Part shown: one piece after another, positions 36,011 to 46,162 of the stretch
How the letters are laid out: each line of letters opens with the position of its first letter
Numbering within the stretch: position 1 is the first letter of the stretch
Assembly (NCBI RefSeq): GCF_013697085.1
Contig: NZ_JACEFT010000006.1
Span: 1-64,000, forward strand
Length of the DNA: 64,000 nt
Source of the DNA: Billgrantia kenyensis
GTDB taxonomy: Bacteria; Pseudomonadota; Gammaproteobacteria; Pseudomonadales; Halomonadaceae
Direction: 5' to 3'
Notes under the pieces: model-generated
The model's database searches: none
What the model saw: the letters and a program-made list of their open reading frames with translations, nothing else
What the model was told of the DNA's origin: nothing
Translations under genes and position numbers: made by a program

Positions 36011-36047
36011 AGTATAAACGACTGTTTGAAAGTTACCAGCCAGTAAC
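36011..36047 (-). promoter_or_regulatory. Promoter and operator candidate of the RND efflux operon
   Basis: On the minus strand TATACT occupies 36016-36011. Just upstream lie two dyads: AAAC-N4-GTTT (36016-36027) inside the spacer, resembling PsrA/TetR-type sites, and GTTAC-N6-GTAAC (36032-36047), which covers the expected -35 position (36034-36039). This is a common arrangement for TetR-family repression of efflux operons. No regulator gene is adjacent. The -35 itself (CTGGTA) is poor. Confidence 0.5.
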
Positions 36048-36085
36048 GCCAAAGATCTGGCAAGATGCTGCCAACAATCGTCTCT

Positions 36086-36550
36086 CTACCACTCCTGACT
36101 GGTTTCCCGCAGTGCCGCGATTTCAAGCTTGGCGTCTTCCAGGCACGCCCTGATCTCGTCGCCAAGCGCCGCGCTGCTGCCCACGGCGATAAGTCCCGGC
36201 TGGGCAACGTTTCGGCGTCGCGCCACACCCGTACTCTCATGCAGGGCCTCGATGCGCTGCAGCAGCCTCCCCAGCCAGCTCTCGGGCCGGGCCGCCAGCT
36301 CACGCAGCCGGTGAAGCTCGGCTATGCCGGCCCCCTCCCTGCCCAGCAGCTCGCGCCAGTCGTGACGCTCGAGCCGAGCATGTTCGGTAACCTCACGCAA
36401 TAGCGACTCGAGCGCCAGCTCGACAAGCGCCAGCGCGGCCTCCTCGGCGGCCATCCGACGCGCCTCGGCATGCTCGTCAGTACCCGGCGCGACATCGAGC
36501 AACAGCTCGGCCTGGTAGAGCAACTGGTTGGTACGGCCACGCGGGGTCAC
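36086..36550 (-). CDS. DUF6586-type small protein coupled to topA
   Basis: The 154-residue product is almost entirely helical and rich in Glu, Ala, Leu and Arg, with no signal peptide or membrane segment. By position and pattern (opening [17 protein letters not shown]) it matches a gammaproteobacterial family found immediately downstream of topA and labelled DUF6586; this name is from recall. The start is a GTG at 36550 that overlaps the topA stop (GTGA), with GGAGG upstream inside topA, so its translation depends on topA. Function is unknown. The longer frame starting 24 bases upstream lies within topA and has no ribosome binding site. Confidence 0.75.
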   Translation of the reverse strand: MTPRGRTNQLLYQAELLLDVAPGTDEHAEARRMAAEEAALALVELALESLLREVTEHARLERHDWRELLGREGAGIAELHRLRELAARPESWLGRLLQRIEALHESTGVARRRNVAQPGLIAVGSSAALGDEIRACLEDAKLEIAALRETSQEW

Positions 36551-39174
36551 TTGCGCTTGTCCTCCACCTGCCATTTTCCACCATGGTAGCTGGCCCGCCA
36601 GCCGGTTGCCTTGCCCTCTTCCTCGGTCATCACGAACTGCTCCTTGTTCTTGCGCGAGTAGCGAATCTGGGTCGGGCGGCCATCCGGGTCCTGGCTCGGC
36701 GCATCGAGCAGGTAGCGATACTTGTCGGGAAGCTCCTCGGCATGAGCCTTGAGTTCGCTGACCAGCGGGGGGCGCGTCTCGCGATTCCGCGGGAACTTGC
36801 TGGCAGCCAGGAACAGGCCACTGGCACCGTCGCGCAATACGTAATGGTCGTCGACCTTCTGGCAGGCCAGCTCCGGCATCGGTATCGGGTCCATCTTGGG
36901 TGGCGCCACCTCACCGCTGCGCAGCAGCTTGCGGGTGTTCTTGCAGGCCTCGTTGGTGCAGCCGAAGTACTTGCCGAAGCGGCCGGACTTGAGCTGCATC
37001 TCGCTGCCGCACTTGTCGCACTCGATGGTGGGGCCCTCGTAGCCCTTGATACGGAACTTGCCGTGCTCGACCTCGTAGCCGTCACAGTCCGGGCTGTTGC
37101 CGCAGATATGCAGTTTGCGCTTCTCGTCGATCAGGTAGCTGTCCATCGCCGTACCGCACTTCGGGCAGCGGTGCTTCGCGCGCAGCGCCTGGGTCTCGGC
37201 CTCCTCCCCGGCATCGGCGGGCACCGCCTCGTCGCCGGGCAGCAGGTCGATGGTGGTCTTGCAGCGTTCCTTGGGCGGCAAGTTATAGCCGGAGCAGCCC
37301 AGGAAGACCCCGGTCGAGGCCGTGCGGATCTGCATCTTGCGAGCGCAGGTGGGGCAGTCGATATCGGTCGGCACCGGCTGGTTGGGGCGCATGCCCTCCT
37401 CACTCTCGGCGGCCTCCAACTCTTCGCGGAATTCGGCATAGAACGCATCGAGCAGTTCGCGCCAGTTGCGCTCGCCTTCGGCCACTTCGTCGAGGCTGTC
37501 CTCCATTCTCGCGGTGAAGGAGTAGTCCATCAGGTCGGGGAAGGACTCCTTCAGCCGTTCGGTGACGATATCGCCGAGCTTCTCGGCATAAAAGCGGCGG
37601 CTCTCCAGCTTGACGTAGCCGCGATCCTGGATGGTGCTGATGATTGAGGCGTAGGTCGAGGGGCGACCGATACCGCGCTTCTCCAGCTCCTTGACCAGGC
37701 TCGCCTCGGTGTAGCGCGCCGGCGGCTTGGTAAAGTGCTGCTGCGGATCCAGCGCCTCGAGCCGCATCGGCGTTCCCTCGGCCAGATCCGGCAAGGCCTG
37801 GTCATCGCTCTTGCCAGCCGGCTTCATCACCCGGGTATAGCCGTCGAACTTGAGTACCCGCCCCTTGGCACGTAGCTCGAAACCTTCTGCCTCGACGGTC
37901 AGGGTACTGGAGAGATATTCGGCAGGGGTCATCTGACAGGCCACGAACTGGCGCCAGATCAGCTCATAGAGCCGCTCGGCATCACGCTCCATGCCGGCCA
38001 GGTCGCCGGTCTTGCGGTTCACGTCCGAGGGGCGAATCGCCTCGTGTGCCTCCTGGGCGCCCTCCTTGCTCGAATAGCGGTTGGGCGACTCCGGCAGGTA
38101 GCGCTTGCCGTACTCCTGCTCGATATGCTCGCGCGCCATGGCCACCGCATCCTGCGACAGGTTGGTGGAGTCGGTACGCATATAGGTGATGTAGCCCGCC
38201 TCGTAGAGGCGCTGGGCCAGGGTCATGGTCTTCTTCACCGAGAAGCCGAGGCGCCCGCTGGCAGCCTGCTGCAGGGTCGAGGTGATGAAGGGCGCATTGG
38301 GCTTGGAGCGGGTCGGCTTGTCTTCGCGCCCAGTGATTGCCAACGAGGCCTGGCGCAGCGGCTGGATGCGCTCGAGGGTCTCGGCCTCCGAAGTGGGCCG
38401 GAATGCCTTGCCATACTGACGCACCAGCTCGAAGCGCACCGGCTCGCCTTCGCTCGATACGAGATCGGCATGCACGTCCCAGAATTCCTCAGGCACGAAA
38501 GCACGAATCTCGCGCTCGCGCTCGACGATCAGGCGCACCGCCACCGACTGCACGCGACCGGCGGAAAGGCCGCGGGCGATCTTGGCCCACAGCAAGGGCG
38601 AGAGCATGAAGCCCACCACACGGTCGAGAAACCGCCGTGCCTGCTGAGCCTCGACGCGGGGGATATTGAGCGTGCCCGGCTCCTTGAAGGCCTCCTTTAT
38701 GGCGTTCTTGGTGATCTCGTTGAACACCACCCGGCGATAGCGTTCATCGTCACCGCCGATGGTTTCCTTGAGATGCCAGGCGATTGCCTCCCCCTCCCGG
38801 TCAAGGTCGGTCGCGAGATAGACGGCATCGGCCTTCTCGGCAAGCTTCTGCAGCTCGGAGACTACCTTTTCCTTGCCGGGCAGGATTTCGTAGTGGGCTC
38901 GCCAGCCATGCTCGGGGTCGATACCCATGCGCCGGACGAGCTGCTCCTTGGCCTTGTGCTTCTTGTACTCGGCTTTCTCCTCAGGCGACATCTTGCGCGT
39001 CGCCGCCGCCTGGCGGGCACGCTCCTTGGGGTCGGAGGCTGCCTTGCCCGAGCCGCTCGTCGGCAGGTCACGAATGTGGCCCACGCTCGACTTAACGACG
39101 AATTCGCTGCCGAGATATTTATTGATCGTCTTGGCCTTGGCCGGCGACTCGACGATGACCAATGACTTGCCCAT
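36547..39174 (-). CDS. topA: DNA topoisomerase I
   Basis: TopA relaxes negatively supercoiled DNA through a transient 5'-phosphotyrosine. The 875-residue product begins [17 protein letters not shown] with the Toprim domain (glutamate in VESPAKA, DxD in [15 protein letters not shown]), followed by the catalytic TYMRTDSTN tyrosine near residue 320, and the central gate domains. The C-terminus holds three four-cysteine zinc ribbons (starting [18 protein letters not shown] and CDKCGSEMQ) and a basic tail. I chose the ATG at 39174; the longer frame adds ten residues not seen in the family. The stop overlaps the start of the DUF6586 gene. Confidence 0.97.
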   Translation of the reverse strand: MGKSLVIVESPAKAKTINKYLGSEFVVKSSVGHIRDLPTSGSGKAASDPKERARQAAATRKMSPEEKAEYKKHKAKEQLVRRMGIDPEHGWRAHYEILPGKEKVVSELQKLAEKADAVYLATDLDREGEAIAWHLKETIGGDDERYRRVVFNEITKNAIKEAFKEPGTLNIPRVEAQQARRFLDRVVGFMLSPLLWAKIARGLSAGRVQSVAVRLIVEREREIRAFVPEEFWDVHADLVSSEGEPVRFELVRQYGKAFRPTSEAETLERIQPLRQASLAITGREDKPTRSKPNAPFITSTLQQAASGRLGFSVKKTMTLAQRLYEAGYITYMRTDSTNLSQDAVAMAREHIEQEYGKRYLPESPNRYSSKEGAQEAHEAIRPSDVNRKTGDLAGMERDAERLYELIWRQFVACQMTPAEYLSSTLTVEAEGFELRAKGRVLKFDGYTRVMKPAGKSDDQALPDLAEGTPMRLEALDPQQHFTKPPARYTEASLVKELEKRGIGRPSTYASIISTIQDRGYVKLESRRFYAEKLGDIVTERLKESFPDLMDYSFTARMEDSLDEVAEGERNWRELLDAFYAEFREELEAAESEEGMRPNQPVPTDIDCPTCARKMQIRTASTGVFLGCSGYNLPPKERCKTTIDLLPGDEAVPADAGEEAETQALRAKHRCPKCGTAMDSYLIDEKRKLHICGNSPDCDGYEVEHGKFRIKGYEGPTIECDKCGSEMQLKSGRFGKYFGCTNEACKNTRKLLRSGEVAPPKMDPIPMPELACQKVDDHYVLRDGASGLFLAASKFPRNRETRPPLVSELKAHAEELPDKYRYLLDAPSQDPDGRPTQIRYSRKNKEQFVMTEEEGKATGWRASYHGGKWQVEDKRK

Positions 39175-39401
39175 AGTGCTCCACTTTCTGCAAGGCGGGT
39201 CCACTACCCCACCTGACGGTTCCGGCCCGCCGGTCCTCGGCGGACATTCCGTACGGGGTGAAAAATGCGCTTACCCTACCCCAGCCACCCGTTTCACGCC
39301 AGTCGCTTCCGCATGGCGGCAGTAAAGCAGCTCCAGCAACAAGGCATCAAGCGAGTTGGCAATTCATGCGAGCCCAATACACCTCACACAGCAGAAATGC
39401 G

Positions 39402-39427
39402 ACGCCCCTGTCGCATGACAGGGGCGT
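39402..39427 (-). terminator. Probable terminator of the DUF3141 gene
   Basis: Perfect 11-bp arms ACGCCCCTGTC and GACAGGGGCGT enclose GCAT, 30 bases after the stop codon of the minus-strand DUF3141 gene. The T tract is weak (ATTTCT). Confidence 0.6.
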
Positions 39428-39457
39428 ATGGCAGCTATCGCCGTTGAAGGCTTGTGC

Positions 39458-41965
39458 TCAGCGCTTGCGCGGCTTGCGTGGCGCCTGCTTCGCTGGCTTG
39501 GAGGCCGAGGAGGCATCGGGCTCACTCTTGGCTTCTGCCTTGGCCGCTTTCGGCTTGGCGGCTTTCTTCGCTGCGCTTCCCGTAGAGGAGGCCGGCGAGG
39601 CAGTCACCTCTGCCTTGGCATCCGCATCAGCCCTACTCTTGGCTACCGGCGCCTTGGTGCTACCGGCCTCGAGCAGGTTATTGATTTCGTCCCTGGCCGA
39701 TGCCTCGGCCTTGGCGCCAGTCACAATCGTTTCGTGCAGCTTGGCAAGGGCCTCGCGACTCTCGGCTGGGTCAATCCGCTCCAGCGCCTGACCGAACAGC
39801 TCCTGAATGTGCGCGTAGCGCCTGCGAGCATCCTCGGAGAGTTCACCGCTGGCGGCGAGCACATGATCGATATGCTCGAGGGATTCTCGAATGGTATCGG
39901 CCGACTCCCCGGCAAGCAGCTGCGGTATCGCGTCCAGGGCAGCTTCTCGGTCCAGCTTGAGTATGAAGAACTGATCCCGCACCAGATCCTTGAAGTCCGA
40001 CAGGCTGCTTCCCGGCTCCAGTTCGGCGCGCGTCGCACGCAGGCGCTTGAAGTTGCGTTCGTCGGTGGTTGGTGCTCCACCCAGCACATGAATCACCGAA
40101 CGCATCAGTGCCTCGTGCACACCGCCCTCGGCCACATGGCGCCGCAGCTCTTGCTGTCGCCGCTCGATGAAGCGGCGGTGTTCAGGCTCGCTACCGGGCT
40201 GCCTGCGGTGAACGTGAGCATCGCCGCCGAGTCCCACCATGGCCTGCAGCAGAGGCTGGCCGTACACGGCCAGGAAGAGTTGCTCGATGCTCTGGTCGCG
40301 CATTGCGCGCCAGGCATCCAGGCCTTGCGAAATCTGCCGCGACACCGCCAGCTCAAGGCTTCTCAGCAGGTTGGTATCGTCGATGGGGTGGCGGTCCCGA
40401 CGCACCCAGTCGGCCACTACCGGCAGGGGCACCGACAGGGGGTTGCGGTCGGAGTGCAGCTTGTAGCCCATCCGAATCGGATGCAGGCGACGCATGAGGC
40501 GTGCCGCCTCGGGAGTGATCATCGCGCGAATCCAGGGCTGCACGAACAGCCGATATAGCCCCAGGTTGATCTCCGAGATGCGTGCCACGGTGGCAAAGCG
40601 CGTGTCGTCATCGACGCGATGCTTCAGGACATCGCGATTAAGACCTTCGATGGAGCGCGCCTTGAATTCGAGTAGATAGTCGCGCTCGAGCAGCTCGGCA
40701 TCATCACGCTCCTTGGCACTGGTGACCGTGGTCTCGTAGAGCCCAGGCGGCAGCACATCGATGTAGTCGATGTTCGCGGTGAATTCCGCATGCTCCTTGC
40801 GCGACACGCTGCCCGAGACAAAGATGCCCAGGTGACCGGTAGAGTCATGCACACAGTAAACGATAGTCTGCTCACTGGCGATGATGTCATCGACCCCACC
40901 ATAGAGATCCCTGACCCAGCCCAGCGCCTGCGGCGGCGGGGTAATGTCGTCGCCCTGGGAACAGAACACCACCACCGGGGAGCGTACGTTGCGCAGGTCG
41001 ATGCGACGACCGTCGGACGTCACCAGCTGGGCCGTGGAGAGCCGGTTGCCGACGAACAGGTTATCGACAATGTACTGGATCTCTTCGCCACCCAGCACGA
41101 CATGACCGCCCCACCAGCGCTCGAAATTGAGATAGCGTTCGGCCTCGCTATCGACGTTGGCGTAAAGGCGATACTGCTTGTCCCACCAGGTATTGGCGGG
41201 ATTGAGGCGCTCGAAGTTCTGCACCAGCAGGGCACCGTCGAACAGGCCGTCGCCCAGGTCGCTGGCCAAGGTCGTCATCCAGCTTCCACCGGTCATGCCG
41301 CCGGTATAGCGCATGGGGGCCTTGCCCCGTTCACCGGCCCAGTAGGAGAGAGGCGCACCGGCAATCAGGATCGGCCCGAAGCAGTCGGGCTCGAGCGACG
41401 CCGCCATCATGACCTGCCAGCCCGCCTGACAGTTGCCCACCACCATGGGCTTCTCGCTGCATTCGGGATGTTCGTCGATCACCCGGCGCAGAAACGCGAT
41501 CTCGGCTTCAACGACATCCTCGACGGTCTGCCCCGGCTCGGGATAAGGGAGAAACCCGATGAAGTAGCAGGGGTGACCGGCGCGCAGGGCGACGCCGATT
41601 TCGCTGTCGGGCTTGAAGCCGCCGATACCCGGCCCATGCCCGGCGCGGGGGTCAACCACCACGAAGGGACGCGATTCGGGATCGATCTCCACCCCGGGCG
41701 GGGGCAGTATGCGCATCAGCTCGTAGTTCACCGGCCGCGGCAGGTCGCGTCCGTCCATCATCACCTCGGCATCGAAGCCAAGAACGTTGGGCTTGGTCTG
41801 CTCTATGTGCTCGAGGTACTGGTTGCCGCGCTCGCGCATTACGTCCATGTACAACACACTGCGTTCGACCGCATCGCGCCAGTAGTCGAAGGCGGCACGG
41901 CCAAAACCGAAGGGGTCCAGGAAACTGAGCGCCTCGGTGGGCGGTGTCGGCATCAGTGGGTTCAT
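39458..41965 (-). CDS. DUF3141 PHA-synthase-like protein with Lys/Ala-rich tail
   Basis: The N-terminal half (about residues 60-400) is an alpha/beta-hydrolase domain related to polyhydroxyalkanoate synthases. Its nucleophile elbow is GNCQAGW, with cysteine as in PhaC rather than serine, and the likely acid and histidine lie in SQGDDITPP and DSTGHLGIF. The middle (about 430-740) is long and helical. The last 80 residues are an Ala-Lys-Pro tail (KKAAKPKAAKAEAK) like those of PhaF and AlgP. The whole matches the DUF3141 family, whose reaction is not established to my knowledge. The ATG at 41965 has GGAGTCG upstream. It follows the biotin-carboxylase-like gene by 92 bases on the same strand. Confidence 0.85.
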   Translation of the reverse strand: MNPLMPTPPTEALSFLDPFGFGRAAFDYWRDAVERSVLYMDVMRERGNQYLEHIEQTKPNVLGFDAEVMMDGRDLPRPVNYELMRILPPPGVEIDPESRPFVVVDPRAGHGPGIGGFKPDSEIGVALRAGHPCYFIGFLPYPEPGQTVEDVVEAEIAFLRRVIDEHPECSEKPMVVGNCQAGWQVMMAASLEPDCFGPILIAGAPLSYWAGERGKAPMRYTGGMTGGSWMTTLASDLGDGLFDGALLVQNFERLNPANTWWDKQYRLYANVDSEAERYLNFERWWGGHVVLGGEEIQYIVDNLFVGNRLSTAQLVTSDGRRIDLRNVRSPVVVFCSQGDDITPPPQALGWVRDLYGGVDDIIASEQTIVYCVHDSTGHLGIFVSGSVSRKEHAEFTANIDYIDVLPPGLYETTVTSAKERDDAELLERDYLLEFKARSIEGLNRDVLKHRVDDDTRFATVARISEINLGLYRLFVQPWIRAMITPEAARLMRRLHPIRMGYKLHSDRNPLSVPLPVVADWVRRDRHPIDDTNLLRSLELAVSRQISQGLDAWRAMRDQSIEQLFLAVYGQPLLQAMVGLGGDAHVHRRQPGSEPEHRRFIERRQQELRRHVAEGGVHEALMRSVIHVLGGAPTTDERNFKRLRATRAELEPGSSLSDFKDLVRDQFFILKLDREAALDAIPQLLAGESADTIRESLEHIDHVLAASGELSEDARRRYAHIQELFGQALERIDPAESREALAKLHETIVTGAKAEASARDEINNLLEAGSTKAPVAKSRADADAKAEVTASPASSTGSAAKKAAKPKAAKAEAKSEPDASSASKPAKQAPRKPRKR

Positions 41966-42057
41966 GTTCGACTCCAATGTGACCTTCCACACTCGGAGCG
42001 TGGACAGGCGGAGAATATATGCTGCACTGCAACAAGCATAATACGCCCTGCGCCGGT

Positions 42058-43059
42058 TCAGCGCAGCCGTTTTTGTCGATTTTTTGTATCTGGAGTTACC
42101 GAGGAGTCACTCGAAGTCATCTTGTCATCGTCCCCAGAGGGGTCAGGTTCGCCATACCATTCTCTCAGTGCCCGGCGCTCCCGGCGCTGCGCCTCAGCCT
42201 CGTCCCGCCCCCAGGTCAGCAGCCGCATGCCAGCTTCCCGGGCAGCCTGGTCGAGCCTGACGCCCGGCCCTCCCCCCAGGTGACCACTGCCGGGCGACAG
42301 CAGACGCCAGCGCGCCTGGCCTGGACGCCCCGGACCATGCCCCATATGCCCGACCCTGGGGCGCCGGAGCCGCTCGCCGGACACCAGGCGAATCTGCTCG
42401 ACGGCCAGATCGAGCCCGCTCAGCACCTCGGCCAGACCTTCATAGCCCGTCAGACCAGGGCGCATGGCAACGAAGCCAAGGCGATTATTGGCCAGGGTAA
42501 AGCTCAGCGTTGCCAAGCCGACCAGGCCAATGGCTTTCGCTCCTTTCACGGCGAGCTGGCCCAGGTAGGCGCGTTGCTCTGGCGTCAACCGCTCGCTTGG
42601 CGCCACCGCGAAGTCCTCACCCAGCCATTCATGCTCGACCAACGCCAGCGCCTGACCGCGCTCGTCGGCCAGTACCGGCAGGTGAACTCGCGCGGCACAG
42701 GCTTCCGGCTCGCCAAGCGGCAGTCCTGCTTCGAGCATCCATTGGCAGGCGGCGCTCGCATCGCACATGGCTGTGATGAACGCTTCACTCGGGCCAATGA
42801 ATGCCAGCCCTGAACGCGAACAGGCCCGGGCCAGGCGACACTGGTCGTCGGCACTCATTTCACCCGGATGCACGGCGTCACAGCCCAACGCCCGGGCTCG
42901 CTCCATCAGCGCTTCACCGGAGACACCATCGGGGCCGCACCAGGCCAGCCCCAGTTCTGTGCACGCCTGACCGGCACGCAGTCCCGCAATGCCGCTGCCG
43001 GCCAGCATGACGCGGCGCCACCGGTGCTGACGCAGCACTTCGTTATCAACGCTGTGCAT
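42058..43059 (-). CDS. Shortened biotin-carboxylase-like protein, probably inactive
   Basis: Biotin carboxylases use ATP and bicarbonate to carboxylate biotin. This 333-residue protein keeps their N-terminal fold signals: LAGSGIAGLRAGQACTELG (compare the ANRGEIAVRIIRACRELG region), GCDAVHPGEMSADDQCRLARAC, and GLAFIGPSEAFITAMCDASA. The ATP-grasp domain is reduced. The glycine-rich ATP loop, the ERDCSIQRRHQK segment and the catalytic MEMNTRLQVEHPVTE are absent, the last read as LGFVAMRPGLTGYEGLAEV. The tail is hydrophilic and unrelated. It is about 110 residues shorter than AccC. It probably does not bind ATP or biotin and may have been recruited to another task, perhaps with the DUF3141 neighbour downstream. 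Confidence 0.65.
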   Translation of the reverse strand: MHSVDNEVLRQHRWRRVMLAGSGIAGLRAGQACTELGLAWCGPDGVSGEALMERARALGCDAVHPGEMSADDQCRLARACSRSGLAFIGPSEAFITAMCDASAACQWMLEAGLPLGEPEACAARVHLPVLADERGQALALVEHEWLGEDFAVAPSERLTPEQRAYLGQLAVKGAKAIGLVGLATLSFTLANNRLGFVAMRPGLTGYEGLAEVLSGLDLAVEQIRLVSGERLRRPRVGHMGHGPGRPGQARWRLLSPGSGHLGGGPGVRLDQAAREAGMRLLTWGRDEAEAQRRERRALREWYGEPDPSGDDDKMTSSDSSVTPDTKNRQKRLR

Positions 43060-43165
43060 TGACTCGATTCTCAGGCAAGGTCGCCGGCATGACCCGCTGT
43101 GCCGGCGGTGATAGCATGACAGGGGCCCCGCCGGGCCTCACCCTTTCCTCTCTGCAGGTCCAACG

Positions 43166-44155
43166 ATGACGACGCCAAGGCTGCTCAACCGCCTGACCTT
43201 TCGCCAGCTGCAGGTCTTCCAGGCCGTGCATCGCCAGCAGTCCTATTCGCGGGCTGCCGAACAGTTGGGCCTGACCCAACCAGCCGTCAGTGCGCAAGTT
43301 CGCCAGTTGGAACAGGCCCTTGGCCAGCCGCTGTTCAAGTACACCGGAAAGACACTGCATGCGCTGCCCGCCGCGGACGCCCTGGCGGCGTCGACCCAGG
43401 CCATCTTCGGCCAGGTATCGCGCCTGCAGATGACCCTGTCGGACCTGGACGGCACCATCTCGGGAGAGCTCAACCTTGCGGCCGTGTCGACCGCGCAGTA
43501 TGTCGTGCCCCACCTGATCGCCCGCTTTCGTGCACACTACCCCAACGTGCAGGTCCGGCTTCAGGTGTGCAATCGCAGCCAGGCGCTGGAGCGCCTGGCG
43601 GCCAAGCGGGACGACCTGGTGATCATGGCCATGGTGCCCGAGGACAACGACAACCTGGTCTTCATGCCGGTACTGGAAAATGAGCTGATTCCCATCGTCT
43701 GGCCCGGCCATCCGCTGCTGGAAGCAAACGCGCCCACCCTGGAGGACCTGGCTCGCCATTATCTGCTGATGCGAGAGTCGGGTTCCGGGGTTCGCACCGC
43801 CTTCGAACAGCTCGCCGCCGAGCAGGACGTAGCACTTCAGCATACCATGGAACTGGGCACCAACGAGGCGATCAAGCAGGGTGTCATGGCGCACCTGGGC
43901 GTGGCGGTGCTGCCACGCCTGGCCGTCCGGCTGGAGCTTCGCGCGGGACTGCTGGCCGAACTGCCACTGCCCGGTTTCCCCCTGCGCCGCTCCTGGTGCA
44001 CGGTCTATCCCAGGGACCGCTTCCCCACACCGGTCACCGAACTGTTTCTGCGCTTCGTGCGCGAACGGCTGGGCGAGATCGAGGCGCATTTCAAGGCGCC
44101 GCCACAGCCGATACCCGACCATGGTGTGGTCTGCTTGCCCATGCCGTCCGATTGA
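43166..44155 (+). CDS. LysR-family transcriptional regulator
   Basis: The 329-residue protein has the LysR winged-helix domain at residues 9-68 (LTFRQLQVFQAVHRQQSYSR, LTQPAVSAQVRQLE) and a type 2 periplasmic-binding effector domain (about 95-305) containing RESGSGVRTAFEQ and MELGTNEAIKQGVMAHLGVA. The pattern is closest to CbbR-like members. It is transcribed divergently from the biotin-carboxylase-like and DUF3141 genes, with 106 bases between, so it may control them and itself, as LysR proteins often do. No T-N11-A box could be assigned with confidence. The effector is unknown. Confidence 0.9.
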   Translation: MTTPRLLNRLTFRQLQVFQAVHRQQSYSRAAEQLGLTQPAVSAQVRQLEQALGQPLFKYTGKTLHALPAADALAASTQAIFGQVSRLQMTLSDLDGTISGELNLAAVSTAQYVVPHLIARFRAHYPNVQVRLQVCNRSQALERLAAKRDDLVIMAMVPEDNDNLVFMPVLENELIPIVWPGHPLLEANAPTLEDLARHYLLMRESGSGVRTAFEQLAAEQDVALQHTMELGTNEAIKQGVMAHLGVAVLPRLAVRLELRAGLLAELPLPGFPLRRSWCTVYPRDRFPTPVTELFLRFVRERLGEIEAHFKAPPQPIPDHGVVCLPMPSD

Positions 44156-44336
44156 GCGACTTGCTCCTGCCACGAGACAGCGTCGCTGTGCCAGCCCGGC
44201 TTGAATATGATAGATTACGGACACTGCGACTAACGTATCAACCTGCCAGCCCTATGGCCTGCCGCCCGCCCCGACCGAACCTTTTTCGCGGTGCATGCAT
44301 GGCACTGGCAGGCGCCGAGTGGAGGGCTCACACCCT

Positions 44337-45389
44337 ATGAGCGACAACGCCTCAAACCGTGTGCCGAGCGGCGCGAAATTCCGCACCGAACACGGCTTTG
44401 CCGCCATCAAGGATGGCATCAAGCAGCGCAACCAGGCCGAGGAGCGAGCGGAGCCGGGACGCAAGCCTCACTGGCTGCGGGCCCAAATACCCGGCGGCGG
44501 CCGCTTCGAGGCGGTCAAGCGCAACGTCAACGAACATCGCCTGAGCACCGTGTGCGCCGAGTCCCACTGCCCCAACATGGGCGAGTGCTGGAGCAACGGT
44601 ACCGCGACCATCATGCTGATGGGCTCGGTGTGCACCCGGGCCTGTCGCTTCTGCGCCGTCGATACCGGCAACCCCGGCGGCTGGCTCGACAGCGAGGAGC
44701 CGGCCAACACCGCCAAGTCAGTGGAACTGATGGGACTGCGCTACGTGGTGTTGACCTCGGTGGATCGTGACGACCTGGTCGACGGCGGTGCCGCCCACTA
44801 CGCGGCTTGCATCAAGGCCATCAAGGCGAATACCCCGGCCGTGGTCGTCGAAGCCCTGACCCCCGACTTCGATGCAGATCCGGCCGCCATCGAGCGGGTG
44901 GTGGATTCCGGCCTCGAGGTATTCGCCCAGAACGTCGAGACGGTAGAGCGGCTGACCCACTACGTGCGTGACCCCCGCGCCGGGTACCGCAAGACCCTCG
45001 ACGTACTGGCCCACGCCAAGCGCCATCGGCCCGACGTGCTGACCAAGACCAGCCTGATGCTGGGCCTGGGCGAGACCGACGAGGAGATACTTGCCACTTT
45101 CGACGATCTGCGCGCCATCGATGTCGACATCGTCACCCTCGGCCAGTACCTGCGCCCCACCCGCAACCACCTGCCGGTGGAGCGCTGGGTCAGCCCCGAG
45201 GAGTTCGAGCGCTACCGGCGCCTGGGACTGGAGAAAGGCTTCATGGAGGTGGCGTCCGGCCCCCTGGTGCGCTCCAGCTACCGTGCCGACCGGGTGTTCG
45301 AAAAGAACAACCTGGGCCTCGCGGCCCCGGCCGAAGTTCCCGGGCAGGAGCCCGACGCCAACCGCATTCAGGCCATCAACGTGGGCTGA
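44337..45389 (+). CDS. lipA: Lipoyl synthase
   Basis: LipA inserts two sulfur atoms into the octanoyl chain bound to lipoyl domains, using radical S-adenosylmethionine chemistry. The 350-residue product carries both iron-sulfur motifs: the auxiliary [12 protein letters not shown] and the radical [11 protein letters not shown], as well as the C-terminal RSSY serine. I chose the ATG at 44337, with GGAGGG upstream, over an in-frame ATG 42 bases earlier. It converges on lipB, which encodes the preceding enzyme in lipoate assembly; the pair is separated by a perfect hairpin. Confidence 0.97.
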   Translation: MSDNASNRVPSGAKFRTEHGFAAIKDGIKQRNQAEERAEPGRKPHWLRAQIPGGGRFEAVKRNVNEHRLSTVCAESHCPNMGECWSNGTATIMLMGSVCTRACRFCAVDTGNPGGWLDSEEPANTAKSVELMGLRYVVLTSVDRDDLVDGGAAHYAACIKAIKANTPAVVVEALTPDFDADPAAIERVVDSGLEVFAQNVETVERLTHYVRDPRAGYRKTLDVLAHAKRHRPDVLTKTSLMLGLGETDEEILATFDDLRAIDVDIVTLGQYLRPTRNHLPVERWVSPEEFERYRRLGLEKGFMEVASGPLVRSSYRADRVFEKNNLGLAAPAEVPGQEPDANRIQAINVG

Positions 45390-45415
45390 GAACCGCAAAG
45401 GCCCGGAGCATGAGA

Positions 45416-45447
45416 CGCAGAAGGCGACCCGCGGGTCGCCTTCTGCG
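45416..45447. terminator. Bidirectional terminator hairpin between lipA and lipB
   Basis: Perfect 15-bp arms (45416-45430 and 45433-45447) meet at a two-base centre, so the real loop is somewhat larger. It lies between the stops of the two convergent genes. T tracts are poor on both strands, so efficiency is uncertain. Confidence 0.65.
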
Positions 45448-45466
45448 ATTGTGGCACGCCGTCGCT

Positions 45467-46162
45467 TCAGGCGGAGTGCACGGCACCGGGGCCGGCCGGC
45501 ATGTCGTTCGATGCCAGCAGCGCCCGCCCGAGCTGGCCGGCCAGCTGTCTGGCGAGCGCGGTGCCGACCTCCTCGACGCCGGGCGGAGTCTCAACCAGGT
45601 CGGCGAGGCGGGTCATGGCCATGCCGGCATAGCCGCAGGGGTTGATGCGCTGGAACGGGGCAAGGTCGGCGTCGACGTTGAGGGCCACCCCGTGATAGCT
45701 CGAGCCGCGCCGAATGCGCAGGCCCAGCGAAGCGATCTTGGCCTCGCCCACGTAGACACCGGGAGCGTCGGGCCGCGCCCGGGCTTTCACCCCATAGTCC
45801 GCCAGCACGGCAATCACGGCATGCTCCAACGCGCTGACCAGGTCACGTACGCCAAGCCGGTTGCGACGCACATCGAGCAGCGGATAGAGCACGACCTGCC
45901 CCGGCCCGTGATAGGTCACCTGCCCGCCTCTGTCAGTCTGGACCACGGGGATATCGCCGGGCATCAGCAGGTGCTCGGGCTTGCCCGCCTGCCCCTGGGT
46001 GAACACCGGCTCGTGCTCGACCAGCCAAAACTGGTCGGGAGTGGAAGCGTCGCGGGTATCGGTCAGGTCGCGCATGGCCTGCCATACCGGCAGGTAGGGC
46101 CGGCGCCCCAGGCGATATAGCACGATCGGCTCGCCGCGGCCTTGCTGCTGAGGCGCGGCCAT
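45467..46162 (-). CDS. lipB: Octanoyl-[acyl-carrier-protein]:protein octanoyltransferase
   Basis: LipB moves octanoyl groups from acyl carrier protein to lipoyl domains, supplying the LipA substrate. The 231-residue product has [12 protein letters not shown], the catalytic lysine in GEAKIASLG and the catalytic cysteine in NPCGYAGM. The ATG at 46162 overlaps the ybeD stop as TGATG, so translation is coupled. It is the last gene of the long run that begins at proA. Confidence 0.96.
   Translation of the reverse strand: MAAPQQQGRGEPIVLYRLGRRPYLPVWQAMRDLTDTRDASTPDQFWLVEHEPVFTQGQAGKPEHLLMPGDIPVVQTDRGGQVTYHGPGQVVLYPLLDVRRNRLGVRDLVSALEHAVIAVLADYGVKARARPDAPGVYVGEAKIASLGLRIRRGSSYHGVALNVDADLAPFQRINPCGYAGMAMTRLADLVETPPGVEEVGTALARQLAGQLGRALLASNDMPAGPGAVHSA

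Noticed and set aside
39700..39960. Possible CRISPR or repeat signal in the Lys-Ala tail region of the DUF3141 gene
   Set aside because: The repetitive look comes from Ala-Lys-Pro codons; there are no regular spacers or direct repeats.
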